From Pyropia haitanensis (taxonomy: Eukaryota > Rhodophyta > Bangiophyceae > Bangiales > Bangiaceae): DNA of 64,000 nucleotides. Of the stretch, positions 51,927 through 63,107 are shown in pieces. Location: the NCBI GenBank assembly GCA_008729055.1, contig SDUX01000005.1:608801-672800 (forward strand), written 5' to 3'. Positions within the stretch are counted from its first letter, which is position 1. The number at the start of each line of letters is the position of its first letter. The notes beneath the pieces are model-generated. The model saw only the letters and a program-made list of their open reading frames with translations, was not told the origin of the DNA and did not search any database. The translations under genes and the position numbers were made by a program.

Positions 51927-53758
51927 GTGCGGCGTGACTGGAGGTGTCTGAGGATGCTGTGGTGGGTACCGACCAAAACGGCAAGGAGTTTTTTGCTGCT
52001 GTGACGGCCAACTTCCAGGCGCGTATGGACCGCATTGCCGCACAGGCCGGTGATGGCGGCCTCGGTACTAGGGTTGTCCGCGAGGCCGCCGCCGTGCAGC
52101 GATACTACCAGAAGCTGAATTAGAAGGTCATGCGCCTGGTGTGCGCGCGTGTGCACGTGGAGAGCCTCGACCTGACTGGCAACCCATCGGAGGCCGACAT
52201 GGAGCTGGCCATGATGGCCTCCTACGAGAAGCGGGATGTGTACGAGGCCATCAGAACTGGGAAGTACGTTCCCCACCCGAGGCTTAAGTCACCCGAGTCA
52301 AGAGCGGAGTACTGGATGAACTGCTGGCGGGTGCTCAAGGTTTCAGACAAGTATAGCGGGGCGGCCGCCATGGCCGCCCAAGAGGCGCGCCGACGGCGGG
52401 CCCGCGGGGACGGCCCGCCGGTGGGAGCGGCCGCTGGCGCAGGCGAAGCCAGCGTCGCCAGCGCGGCAACGGACGGCGCCGGCTCGGAAGCGACGGATGG
52501 TCTGACGCCGGGTAAGCGTCAGCGGCCGGCGACCTTTGCCGAGCGGCCGCTGGGCACGCGGGCGACCCTGGACCGGATGGCGCAGGCTGCAAGGGACAAA
52601 GCTTTTGCGAATGAGGGCATTGCCAACACCGAGGCGCTCAAGGTCATTGCTCGGGCGGCGAGCGACAGAAACCTGATAGCGACGCTGTCGGCCCCCGCCA
52701 TCCGCGACGAGCCGCGCTTTCGCAACTTTCTCGCCCAGCGCGCGGATGAGCTTATCGCAGCGCACTTGGCCGCGCAGGCAGCTCCGGCCGCCTCAAAGGC
52801 GGCCGCCGCGGACGGTACGGCTGATGGACCGGCCGTCGCCGCTGGTGGTGGTGCGGAGGGGAGGTTATGGGCAGCCGCAGATGGCAGCGAGGAGGAACCT
52901 GAGGACGGGGCGGGAAAAGACGGTGCGGCAGAGCGGATGTCGCTGCTGGGGGGCATGTCGGAGGGTGGTGGCGGTCCGGGGAGAGGCGGCGACGCGGCCG
53001 CGACGACGGCCGAGCCGACTACCTGTGCCGCCCCCGCGGCCGGTCCTGCCGCCGCAACCACGCTCACCGGCGGAACCGATGCGGTCGTGGTCACGGGACC
53101 GTCTGGCGGCCGCTCTTCCCCTCCTATCGCGGCTGTAGCTCGCCCTGCCCTCCCGCGCACGGGACCCGCTCAGCCGGTACTGAATTGGCGTCCATTGGAA
53201 CCCACTCCAGCGACGTCATCTTCGTCGCTGCCTGCTGTGGTGTGGGGACGGCCGCCCGTGGAGCCGCCGCGGGCAGCCAGAGGTGCTGTACCTGCCGCGG
53301 CGGCCGCGCGGCCGACTTCAACGCGGCCGGCGGGGACTTCAAGCCCTAGTGCGTCCACGGCGGTGCGCGCAGAAGCAGCAGGGATAGGCACGGTGGCCAT
53401 TGCGCCCCATTCACGTATGTCCTTGACGGCCGCGGGCGGTGGACGCGCTGCGGCCGCGTTGCTGTCCGACGATCGTCGCGCCCAAATCGACAAGCAGCTT
53501 CAATGTGCGACGCAGCGAAGCTCTAAGGGGAAGGGGCCAAGGTGGATGGCCCCTCGCCTCGCACCGACAGTTCCTTCATCGGGATCTGGAGAGAGCTATG
53601 CCGACGAGGAGGAAACTGACGGGGAAGGTGATGAAGACGCTGAGCAGGACCCGGACGCGGACACTGGAGCCATCAATGATGACGACGAGTTTGGCCTCCT
53701 CATCGGCAAAGTGAAAGAGCTGGAAGAGGACGAGGACGACGACGACTTGTTCCTGTGA
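51395..53758 (+). pseudogene. Myb/SANT protein of right Harbinger copy, two nonsense codons
   Basis: Colinear with the intact gene at 28964-31327. TGA at 51935-51937 replaces Trp181, and TAG at 52121-52123 replaces Glu243, both inside the Myb/SANT domain. The remainder, including the acidic tail, is open to 53758. A product would lack the DNA-binding domain. Confidence 0.85.
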
Positions 53759-54369
53759 CGCTTTGGCAGACGAGCGATACATAAAAGGTTTTTTTTTTCC
53801 CTCCGGGGTTTTTTTTCCTTAAGCACTTTGCAGCCACGATGATGACAGCAAGAAACGGTAAGGGCCAAGTCGGCGAAGATGCACACACTCGGCGTGGACA
53901 ACGCCGAACATAAAACCACGCACGCCTCGCTCTCGCAGCGGCCGCACTAGACCATCCACGCCCGCATGCGAAAAACAGCACCGGGGCCGGCGGGGTGCGG
54001 CGCGGCCTAGCAGCGCCACCAGTGTGGCCGCGCCGCGCGCTCAGCGAGCGGCGCGGCGAGTGGCGACGCGGCCGGCCGCAGCAGGCCGCACTTGAGCATC
54101 CCACGATGGCGGCCGCCACCGGCCGCGGGGAGGACGGGGCGTGGGTTGGGCGTGGGCGGGCAGCCGCGGCTGTGCGGCCGCCCCGCACGCCAAGTGAGCG
54201 GCGGGGCGAGTAGCGGCCCGGCCCGGCCCCGCCATTTTTGCGGCCGCTGCCGGCCCCAAGGCGGTGATACTACAGCTTGGCCGCAGCGGCGGTACTCTCC
54301 CAACGAGGGACATGAGGTTAAAAAAAAACCGTCAGGGAAAAAAAAAACCTTTACGACGCCGTTCAGGCT

Positions 54370-56173
54370 CTAACGCATGAGGTCGTCGTGTCGATGCAGG
54401 TAGGGCGCGAGCGCGTCCTTCCTATGCGCCCAGATGTGCTCCACCAGGTCCTCCCGCAAGCGCTCATGCTCCGTCGGGCTCCGCAGGCCGGACAACCGCT
54501 GCATGTCGTCAGGGTGGCCTGAACGGCAACCACGACCGTCGACTGCTTCAGCTCCTCCGCGTCCACCTAAAGATCCACCGCCTGCGACCACCCGTCCCGC
54601 GCCACGAGCACCGACAGGTCCACACGGCGTGCCAGCCACCAGGGCGCCACTCCCCGCGGCCGCCGCCCCCCCACTTCCGCCAGACGCACCAGCTGGGCCG
54701 GCCGCCAGGGTGCCACTCCCCGCGGCCGCCCCCCCCCCACCTCCGCCAGACGCACCGGCTGGGCCGGCCGCCAGGGTGCCACTCCCCGCGGCCGCCCCCC
54801 CCCACCTCCGCCAGACGCACCGGCTGGGCCGGCCGCCAGGGTGCCACTCCCCGCGGCCGCCCCCCCCCACCTCCGCCAGACCCACCGGCTGGGCCCGCCG
54901 CCAGGGCGGCACTCCCCGCGGCCTCCGTCAACGCTGCTGCAGCCGCCGCGGCCAACGTCGAGGCCGCGGCGCCCGGCTCACCAAAAGCATCGCCGATGCG
55001 GCGCCGAGAGAGATACCCGTCCCGACGGTTAATGACGACCATGTTGTGCAGGATGGCCACAGCTTTGGCAGTGCGGACAATGCGGTCGACAGAGTGGAAT
55101 TTGGCAGGCCGGAGCAAAATGTGGAACCGCGCGGTCAGCACGCCGTACAGGCTGTCGACGTCCTTTCGAAGTGCTTCCTGCAGTCGGTTGTACGTGCGAC
55201 GTTTCAGGGAGTTGTTGGCGGCACGGGAGAAGGGTCGGGCAAAGAAAGGAAAATGGGGATAAACACCGTCGGCCAAACAGTACAGTAAGCGACGGGTCCG
55301 GCCGTTCAGTGTGTACTCAAACATGTCCGGGGGCCATTGTCCACTGCTGATGTCCATACACAGCGGGGACTGGCTCCACACGTTGAGATCGTTGTGGCTC
55401 CCAGGCGGGCCAAAAAAGAAATGCCAGATGAAAAGGTCCTCATCACAAACCGTCTCCATGACCACAGAGCGTCGCTTCTTGTAGTCTTGGTATTGGCCTG
55501 CAAGCGCTTTGGGGCACATGCGCCAGGCCCAGTGAGAGCAGTCAATGCTGCCCATACAGCCTGGCATGCCCCGTGCCGCGTTACGGTCGAGGATGTGGGC
55601 CAGCTCCTCCATAGTGGGTGGCCGCAAGTAAGAGCACTCGTAGTTGTCCACGATATGGTCGACTAGCATCTGCGTCGCTACCGCCGTTGTTGACTTCGCC
55701 AGGCGCAGGTACTCGTCAGGCTGATCAGCGGCCTCGCCGTACGCCAGCACGCGAGAGGCAGCCACCACCTTCTGCAGTCCATGCGCCTGTGGCTGCCCAG
55801 TTGCGTTGACCGTCCGCTTCCAGTAGGGAAGATCCTTCACGTCGTCGTATACCTCCATAAAGACAATCCGGGGCACACGAAAGCGCGTCTCAAAATTTGC
55901 CTCGCCGTACACAGGCGGGCACCCGTCCGCGCCAAAGTAGTCACGAAGAATGCTATGGAAGCCCCCATCGAAACCACGCGGGCGGTTGGGCCGGCGGCCG
56001 GGGACGGACCCGCCGCGACGTCGGCGCCGCGCCACGGCGCCCAGCAGCGCCACGTAGTGTCGCCGCCGCCGAAGAGAGAGCTGTGACGCGAGCACAGCGG
56101 CGCGCGTCTCGTCGGCCGACCCCTCAGACACCTCCCACGCCTCCCGATCGACGGCGGGGAGGGGCGGGTCCAT
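54370..56173 (-). pseudogene. Transposase of right Harbinger copy, frameshifted and active-site altered
   Basis: The ATG at 56173 and catalytic region are colinear with the left copy. The first two acids are kept (GSIDCSHW; GSHNDLNVW), but the third reads RKDVDSLYGVL: codon 55154-55156 encodes Asp where the left copy has Glu340. The Gly/Ala linker has four tandem units (54650-54900) against three in the left copy. A change in G-run length shifts the frame, so the conserved C-terminal helix (ending at 54370) is in a different frame from the catalytic part, whose own frame stops at 54548. The frameshift could be an assembly error in a homopolymer; the substitution could not. Confidence 0.82.
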
Positions 56174-57523
56174 GGCGTGGCCCCTCGGGCGAAAACAGGG
56201 CGGCCGAAACGTTCACAATAGCGCCACAGGCGACAAAACAGTGCCTCTCACGTGCAGGTGGTGATGGCGGCTGCGGTGGCGGCGGTGGTGTCCGTCGTGG
56301 TGGTGGGGATGGTGGTGATCGCGGCGGTGCCGGAGCGAGAGATGGACGCGGAAGCAGTGCCGGCGATGGGGATGGTCGCGACGACGGCGACGGCGACCGG
56401 GTAACGGCGCTGCGCGTGCCTCACGGTACACGCCATCCACCCAGTGGCACCCATTCCCCCCCCCCCCACACCAGGCACGGGCGAAACAGGGTCGAGGGTG
56501 GGGGGGGGGATATGGGGGCCGCCACGTTGCGGCCCTCGTGAGCCGGCACCCCCACAATACCCCCGTGCCGCCCCCCACCCTCCCCTCCCAGACCACCTGA
56601 GCAGCGCTCGAGCGGGGGCGGCCGACACTGCTCGGCCGCGCCATGTCCGCTCCATGCCACCCCCCCCCCGGACGCCTCCCACGTGACGCCCGTTTCCCCC
56701 ACACCACTCAGAGCGATGCTCTCCGGCGGGGCTGCGGCCGACACGGCACGGCCGCTGGTTGCCACCCCCGCCGCACGCGCCCGTAGGGGCGTCCCCCCCC
56801 CCCCACACGTCCGGAAATGATGCTCCTGGGTCGGGCCGCGGCCGACACGCCACGGCCGCAGGTTCCCCACCCCCCCCCCACAGCCCGCCCCCGCTCGCCA
56901 CGCCCCTGAACGGCCCTCTCGCGCGGGGCCGCGGCCGATGCTGCCTCGCCGCAGCACAGCCGCTTGTCGCCACCCCTGCCCCGCCCCCCTCTCTGGTGCC
57001 GTTCCCGCCGGCCCCGATGCACACGGGGACACGCCTCGGGCGGGGTTGCCGGCGCCGCCCGCGGATTGCGACGGGCGCGAATGTGTGACAGGCGCGAGGC
57101 GCCACAGCAGCCGTGGCGACTGGCCCGCCACAGCAACCGTGGCGACGGGCCTGCCGGCACCCCGCGGCGCGGGACCTCCGCACGGGACGAGCGGCCGCCG
57201 TGCGGCTTTCGGGTTGCACCCAAAAACTTTCGAGGATGTCTCCAATGTCCCGTTCTAGACCCCATTCTAGCCCAATATACCTTCCCATAACCCGAAACGA
57301 GATGGTCATGACCATCTCGTTTGTGTACGTGGCACTCGAGAGTCAGATTCAACTACCTCAACTCCATTGGGGGCTGAAACCGAATCGGAGGCCCGAATCT
57401 GGCCGCCACCGGACTCCCGCTTGCCCGTGCTGCGCTCCCATTGGCGGAGACGACATTTAGCAGCCACGTGGATGCTCAAATGAATATTCCGAAAGTTGCC
57501 TGTGAGATGGTAGGCAGATCGTT

Positions 57524-57542
57524 CGCATTGGTGGAAACACTC
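57524..57542 (-). repeat. Terminal inverted repeat of right copy, right side
   Basis: 19 bp, perfect inverted copy of 46983-47001; TCA duplication at 57543-57545. Confidence 0.92.
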
Positions 57543-57724
57543 TCAGTCCAACGTGGGCTGGAAGAGCACCGTGAGCACACGTCCATGGGCCTTCCCCAAA
57601 CACTTTGGCCTCAGTCCCACGGGAAGCGCCGCCATCAAAGGTGCGTATGCTGGTCACTCAGTGGTCCAAATCCTGCCTGAGGACATCTACTGCAGTGCCC
57701 CGGTGTCACTCACAAGAGCATACA

Positions 57725-57890
57725 TACATCGGCCCCCCCCCCTCCCGGTGGACACACACCCTCCCCCCCCCCCCCCCCCCGCGCTTTTCCTCCCCCCCGC
57801 CTCCCCCCACCATCCGACCCCCGCCCCTTCCCCCCCCCGCACACACACCCGCGTCCCCCCCACCCCCTCCTTTAGCCACTAGACCCACCC
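57725..57890 (+). other. C-rich leader before the sigma-factor start
   Basis: Almost pure C with scattered T, A and G, ending a few bases before the ATG at 57896. Probable 5' leader or core-promoter region, of the same type as upstream of 16067 and 22927. Confidence 0.5.
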
Positions 57891-57895
57891 ACACA

Positions 57896-59204
57896 ATGGC
57901 GGCGTACGTGGCCCCCCCGGCGGCGCCCCCGCGCCGCCCGCCGCCCGCCTGGACGGCGCCCGCCAAAGAGCCCCGGCCCCCGCCCGCCGGCCGCCGGTGC
58001 GCGCCGCGGCGGTGGCGGCGGCGGCGGCACGGCCCGCCCGGCGGCGGGCGGCCACCGCCACCGCCACCGCCACCGCCGCCGCCGCTGCCGCCGCCGCCGC
58101 CGCCGCGGTGGTGCCACCCCTGGCATGCCCGCTGCCGCACGTGGCCGTGGCCCCATCCTGCCCGCTGCCCGTGCTGCGGCGGGGGGGGGGGTGGGGCGGG
58201 GGGGCGCGTGCCGCCGCCGCCGGCGGTGAGGGTGGCGCCGGCGGTGGCGCCGGCGGCAGCGGCGGCGGCACCGGCGGTGGCGGTGGCGAGCCCGGCGGTG
58301 GCGGCGGGGGCGGGTCTGACCGGGCGGGGGGCCCCTTCTCGGTCGCGCCCCCGCACCGCCCTGCTGGCAGCGGCAGCGGCGGCAGCGGCAGCGGCGGCAG
58401 CGTTGCCGACGCCGACGCCGGCAGCCGCCCCCATCCCGCGGCCCGTCAAGGTGTCCCGCTCCAGCCCCCGCCGGCGGGCCGCCCCCCCCCCCCCCCCCCC
58501 CCACCCCCCCCCAGCGCGGCGGCGGCGGACCCGCCCCCCCCCCCCCAAGCGTGGCGCCCCCCCCCCCCCTTCCCCCCCCCCCACGCCGTTCCCCTTTACC
58601 CCCCTCCCCCGGCTGGCGGTCCCCTCCAGTGGCCGCGTCGGCGGCGGCGGGGGCGGTTCCGCCGAGGCCTCTGGCCTGGCCGCCTACATGCGGGAGGTCC
58701 GCTCCGTCTCGATGCTCGACGACGCGGAGCTGGGGAGCCTCGCCGCGGCGGTGGCCACCCTCCTGGCCTGGCAGCGCTCGCGGGACGCCCTCGGGGAGCG
58801 TCTCGGGCGGCCGCCGTCGGCCGACGAGTGGGCGGACGAGGTGGGGGAGGCCCGGTCGGGCTTCCCCGCCGCCCTCGCGCGGGTGACGGCCGCGCGGGAG
58901 CGGCTGGTGGCTGCCAACCTCCGCCTCGTCGCGTCCATTGCGCGGCGGTATGACTACCAGCGGACGCGCATCTCGGGGGGGGGGGGGAAGCAGGGGGGGA
59001 GGGGGGGGAAGCCCCGGTGGCGGCAGTGGTGGCGGCGCCGGGTCATGGGCGGGAGGAGGAGGAGGAAGGGTGGGAGGCATGGCCGGCGTCGCCGCGGGTG
59101 AGCCCTATGCCGGCGGCACCGGGCTGGGGGGCGGCGGCACCCGCTCCGCGTGGCGGTCGGTCAGCTCGGGGCTGACGCTCGCGGACCTGGTGCAGTCGAC
59201 GTGA
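57896..59204 (+). CDS. Plastid sigma-70 factor, truncated after region 2.2
   Basis: Nuclear genes of this kind give the plastid bacterial-type RNA polymerase its promoter specificity. The ATG at 57896 (ACACAATGG) opens MAAYVAPPAAPPRRPPP, a plausible transit peptide, then a long low-complexity region. From about 58670 the sigma-70 core is clear: LAAYMREVRSVSMLDDAEL (region 1.2), then LGRPPSADEWADEVG and RLVAANLRLVASIARRYD (region 2.1). After a G-rich insert of about 180 bp, which must change frame, GLTLADLVQ (59160-59195) matches the start of region 2.2. A TGA follows at 59202-59204. Regions 2.3-4, which bind the -10 and -35 boxes, were not found downstream. Either an unseen intron starts here or the gene is truncated. 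Confidence 0.75.
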
Positions 59205-60860
59205 CAACAAGTCAGAATCATTGAACCTGCACAGCAAAAAAAGCAGGGGCAGCACGGGCAATAACGCAGTGCAAGGAGCAAGAAAGCGCACGACTGGCAG
59301 TCTCCAACACCATCATCCACAGCTCCGCTTTGGTGTGGCCTCGGATAACGCGCGCTCGGCGACCAGAGGATGGAAGCGCCCGACAGTTGGCACGGCGTGC
59401 CGACGGTGCACGGCCCGCCGCCCGCCTCTGCCGCCCCGCCGCAGACGCGCCGCCAGCAGCAGCGCCCGCTCCATCCACAATGGCAGCATCGCGTGCGGCC
59501 CGGTGCCGGCGGCAGTGACGGCGGCAGCGCCGCCGGTGCGCTCCGCGACGGCACCCATCTTGTGCAGCGCTCACACCTCTGCCGCGACAGCGGCGGGTGC
59601 AAGTGCTCGCAGCCGCCGCGCCGGTCACCCAGCCGCCACCCGGGGGGCGGAGCGTGACCGGGGCGCCCCCACCAAAGGACGCGCCAACGGCAGCACGGGA
59701 CAGCCGTGCGGACACGCCCCGCCGGCCGCGCACGCGCGGGCGGTAGTCCCGACCGCGGCCAAGTGGCCAACAGTCATCGCCCAGAGCGGCATCAGCGGCG
59801 AGACGCCCACCGAGGCGCTGACAGCACGAAGCAGGGGGGGGGGTGCGCCAACGCCCCGCCCCTAGTTGGCAGCCGCCGCCGACTCGTCAGGTCGGGCGCC
59901 ATCGGGGGGAGGCGGCCCATCCACGGCGGGGAGGGCGCCGAGAGAGAAGGCCGCGACAGGTCGCCGCTGGCAACGCCCGCACGCTGCACCCGCCACAAGC
60001 CACCCCCGCGTCAGCGTCCTTGGCCGGTGGGAAGGGGCCGCCGGAACAGTCGGGCCACCCCCCCCCCCCCTTGCCGGCGCAAAGGTGGCGGGGCCCGGGG
60101 GGTGGCGGGCCCGCCAGGACCGCCCCGCTTCGGTGCCGCCGCCCCGAGGTCGCCCCCGTACACCGGGCGCGTCCCGCCTCGCCAGCCGGGCCGTTACCCA
60201 CAAGGCGGCCGCCCCCCGCCGCCCTGCCGACGAGGGCGCGGGGCGGGAGGGGGCAGGGCAGACCCCGCCCGGGCAGGCACGGACTGGGGGAGTGGGGAGA
60301 CCACCCCCGGCCGGACAAAGCCGCCCCTACTCGCCGCCGCCGCCGCGGTGGGCACCCGCTGCCGCCGCCGCTGCCGCGTCTGCCGCTACGTTCCCCCCCC
60401 CGCCGCCCCCCCTCCGCCGCACACCCCCCAACGTTAGTACTGCCAGCAGGGAAGGAATGGCGAGTATGTCCCACCCCCCCCCACCCCCCTCCGCCACCCC
60501 CAGCCGTTGCCCCATATCCAGCCCCCGACCGGCCACCATCAGACAAGGCAGCGGCGGGGGGCCCCGTCAGGGCCTGCGGGCCCCCCGCTCGTTGAGTGGA
60601 GGGACCCGACCACCCCCCGCCGCGGTCGTCCCTGTCCGTGTCGTCGCCCGCCCCCCCCCATGCCTCCCAGGGCGGGCCGCGGCCCGCCTCGCCCGCCGCC
60701 ACCGCCACCGCTGCCCGTCCGGCCCCCCGCCCCAGCCGCCCCCCACCGCCCGCGGAGGTGGTCCACCGCCGCCAGAGAGAGCGCGCCGCGCCCCGGCCAC
60801 CCCGACCGATGAAGCGGCGACGCGGGGCGGCCCCGCGGCGGCGCGAGCCGTCCCCACGCC
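59205..60860. other. Region without a recognised gene
   Basis: 59205-59340 is ordinary sequence; the rest is GC-rich with C runs. Frames are open on both strands (plus strand to 59865, minus strand through most of it), but neither shows a domain. No continuation of the sigma factor was found. Confidence 0.35.
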
Positions 60861-63060
60861 CCCCCCCCCGCCGCGTGCGACAGGGGCGGGTGAATGTTTC
60901 CCTGGAGCCGCTGGCGGCGGCGGCGGCAACCGCCGCCGCGGGGGTCCCCCGCCCCCGCCACCACCGCCTCCCGGTTCGGGCCGCCGTCGCGTGCCGCGCA
61001 GCGGCGGCCGCCGCCGCCAATGCCGCCCCCGCCAGGCACTCGAGGAGGGCGCGGACCACGGCGGCGACGCGGGCTCCCGCCTCCGCGTCTGGCCCCGCTG
61101 CCAGAACGGGGGCCACGACCACCGTCGCAAGGGCAATGTCGGGCGCCACACCCGGCGCCCGCGCAGCAGCCGCCGCCGCCGCCGCGGCAAACGCCACCGT
61201 CGCGGCCCGCCCCGAGTCGGCATCATCGTCAACGCCGCCGCACCCGGCCACGGCGGGGCTCACCGCCACGGCGCCGGCGAGGAGGAGGTCCTTGAGCGCC
61301 CCCGCGAGCGCCGCCGGCAGATCGCCGCCGCGGATGTACCTCGCGGCGGGGGGGGCGGGGGCGCGGGTGGGGATGGCACCCGCCGCCGCCTTCCGCGGCG
61401 GGCACCACCACCGCGGGCAGACCCAGCGCGGCAACGGCGGTCGACACCGCCGCCGCGATCGCCCGCAGCATTGCCCCGCGATCACGGTCGGCGGGGCCGC
61501 CCTGGACCGGGCTCCCCCGCCCCTGGTCCCCCGGGCGGGACGCCCTACATACCCCTCTCCCTGAGCGCCGCCCCCCTCCGTCAGCGCCGGCAGCAGCAGC
61601 GCCGTCGCTGCAACGGCCTCCCCCAGCCCCGTCGACGACACGGCCATGGCCACCGCGGGTGGGCACCCGGGTATGAAGGTCCCCCCTCCGGTCCCGACGC
61701 CGGGCCATGTGCGGGCGGGCCTGCCGGCGCCCGCCCCGCCCGCCTCCCCCAGCCCCGCGGGGGGCAGCACAAAGACGGGGTCCCCAAACGCGGCGCCCGC
61801 CCCGGCAGCCACCGCCCGCGCTGCGGCGGCCGCTACGCGGGCCCAGAGGGCGGGCAGCGCCGCCGCCGCCACCGCCGACGGGGGCGCCTCTACAGGGACG
61901 CCCCCGCCAACATCCCCCCCCCCACCCCCCCACCGTCACCGGCACCATCAGCCGCCGCGGCCTCCACCCCCCCCCTCCCCGCCCCCTTTTCCCCCAGCCG
62001 CGCCGCGTCGGCGGCGGCACCCAGCGCCTCGAGCAGCTGCCTCCGCCCCGCCGCCCGCCCCCACAGCAGGTTGAACCCCACGATGGCGGCGACCAGCGCC
62101 GCCGACATGGGCACCCCGCCGGCGACAGCGGCGACAAGCGCCACCCCCGCCACCCCCGCCGCCGCCTGCCACCGGGCCAGGCGACACAGCAGGACCAGGT
62201 AATACACGGGCACGCGCCCGCGCCGGGGGCGCCCGCGGCATCGGGTGCCTCACCAACAAAACGGCGGCGCCGCACCACCCCGAGGGCCCACAAGGCCCTC
62301 CGTGTGCCGCCGCTGCCGACGCGATGGTACTCCCACCCCCGCCCCCGCCCCCGCCCCCGCCCCCGAGGAGGGGAGTGACAGGGGCGGCGCGTGCCGCCAC
62401 CCCCTCCCCGCCCACCCCCACTCGACCCGCTCCGCCGCCGCCCCCGCCGCGAGTGGCGACAACACGTCGGCGGCGGCCACCCGCCACCCCGCCGGCGCGT
62501 CGGGCGCCGCCGCCCAGCACCGCAGGCCGGGCGGGGTAGGCCGCGAATGCCGTGGCCACCACCCCCGCCGCCCCGTCAAGGGGGGTCGGCCTGGTATCCC
62601 CGCCCTTCCCCGGCCCCTCTCCGTCCCCATCCCGGCGCACCTGCTGCCACAGCCCGTCCGCGGCGGCGGCGTCGCCCCCAATGGAGCGCGCGACGAGGCG
62701 GGAGACGGCATCCAGCTAGGCGCCGCCCAGCCGCCAGGGAGGAAAGCCAAAGAGGAAGGCCCGCGTCAGCACCCACAGCACGGGCCGCACGGCCACGGCG
62801 GGGAGGGGGAGGGCGATTGTGGGGGAGGGGGGGAGGAGGGGGGCACGCCCCACCCGCCGCCACCACAACTGCCACCGTCACCACCACCGCCGCCGCCGCC
62901 TCCGGGGTGCACCGCCGCCGCATCGGCGGCGGCGTCGACCAGCCCCCTCAGCGCCTACACCGCATCCGCCCGTAGAGCGGCGTTCAGGTGCGCCCGCGCG
63001 ACGGCCCCGCCGTTGTCGCCGTCGCCGCCGTCGCCGCCGTCGCCGCCACAACCGCGTACC
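60860..63060 (-). CDS. Probable membrane-like protein, frame-broken, unrecognised
   Basis: Minus-strand segments look like coding sequence with hydrophobic helices: VRPVLWVLTRAFLFGFPP (about 62740), LDAVSRLVARSIGGDAAA (62680), VYYLVLLCRLARWQAAAG (62190), GVPMSAALVAAIVGFNLLWG (62090), LPAALAGALKDLLLAGAVAV (61290) and DIALATVVVAPVLAAGP (61110). They lie in several frames separated by G/C runs, and a TAG interrupts near 62716. It may be an organelle or ER membrane protein; no family was recognised. The 5' end probably lies near 63050, just downstream of the stop of the nuclease-like gene at 63108. Confidence 0.4.
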
Positions 63061-63107
63061 CATCTGGTGGGGTGGGGCCCGCGCTTCCGCCACGCCGCCA
63101 TGAAGCC

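Larger units (their letters stand above)
46983..57542 (-). mobile_element. PIF/Harbinger transposon, right copy (10,560 bp), inverted and decayed
   Basis: Same element as 25220-37497 in opposite orientation, with the identical 19-bp ends and TCA duplications at 46980-46982 and 57543-57545. By eye the copies match at well over 90% outside the repeat array. All three genes are damaged: nonsense codons in both accessory genes, a frameshift in the transposase tail, and Glu-to-Asp at the third catalytic residue. It lies about 350 bp upstream of the plastid sigma-factor ATG. It might still move in trans because its ends are intact (inference). Confidence 0.9.

Noticed and set aside
25220..57542. 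Definite composite transposon carrying the CR-type gene
   Set aside because: Each copy has its own TCA duplication, which two independent insertions explain equally well.
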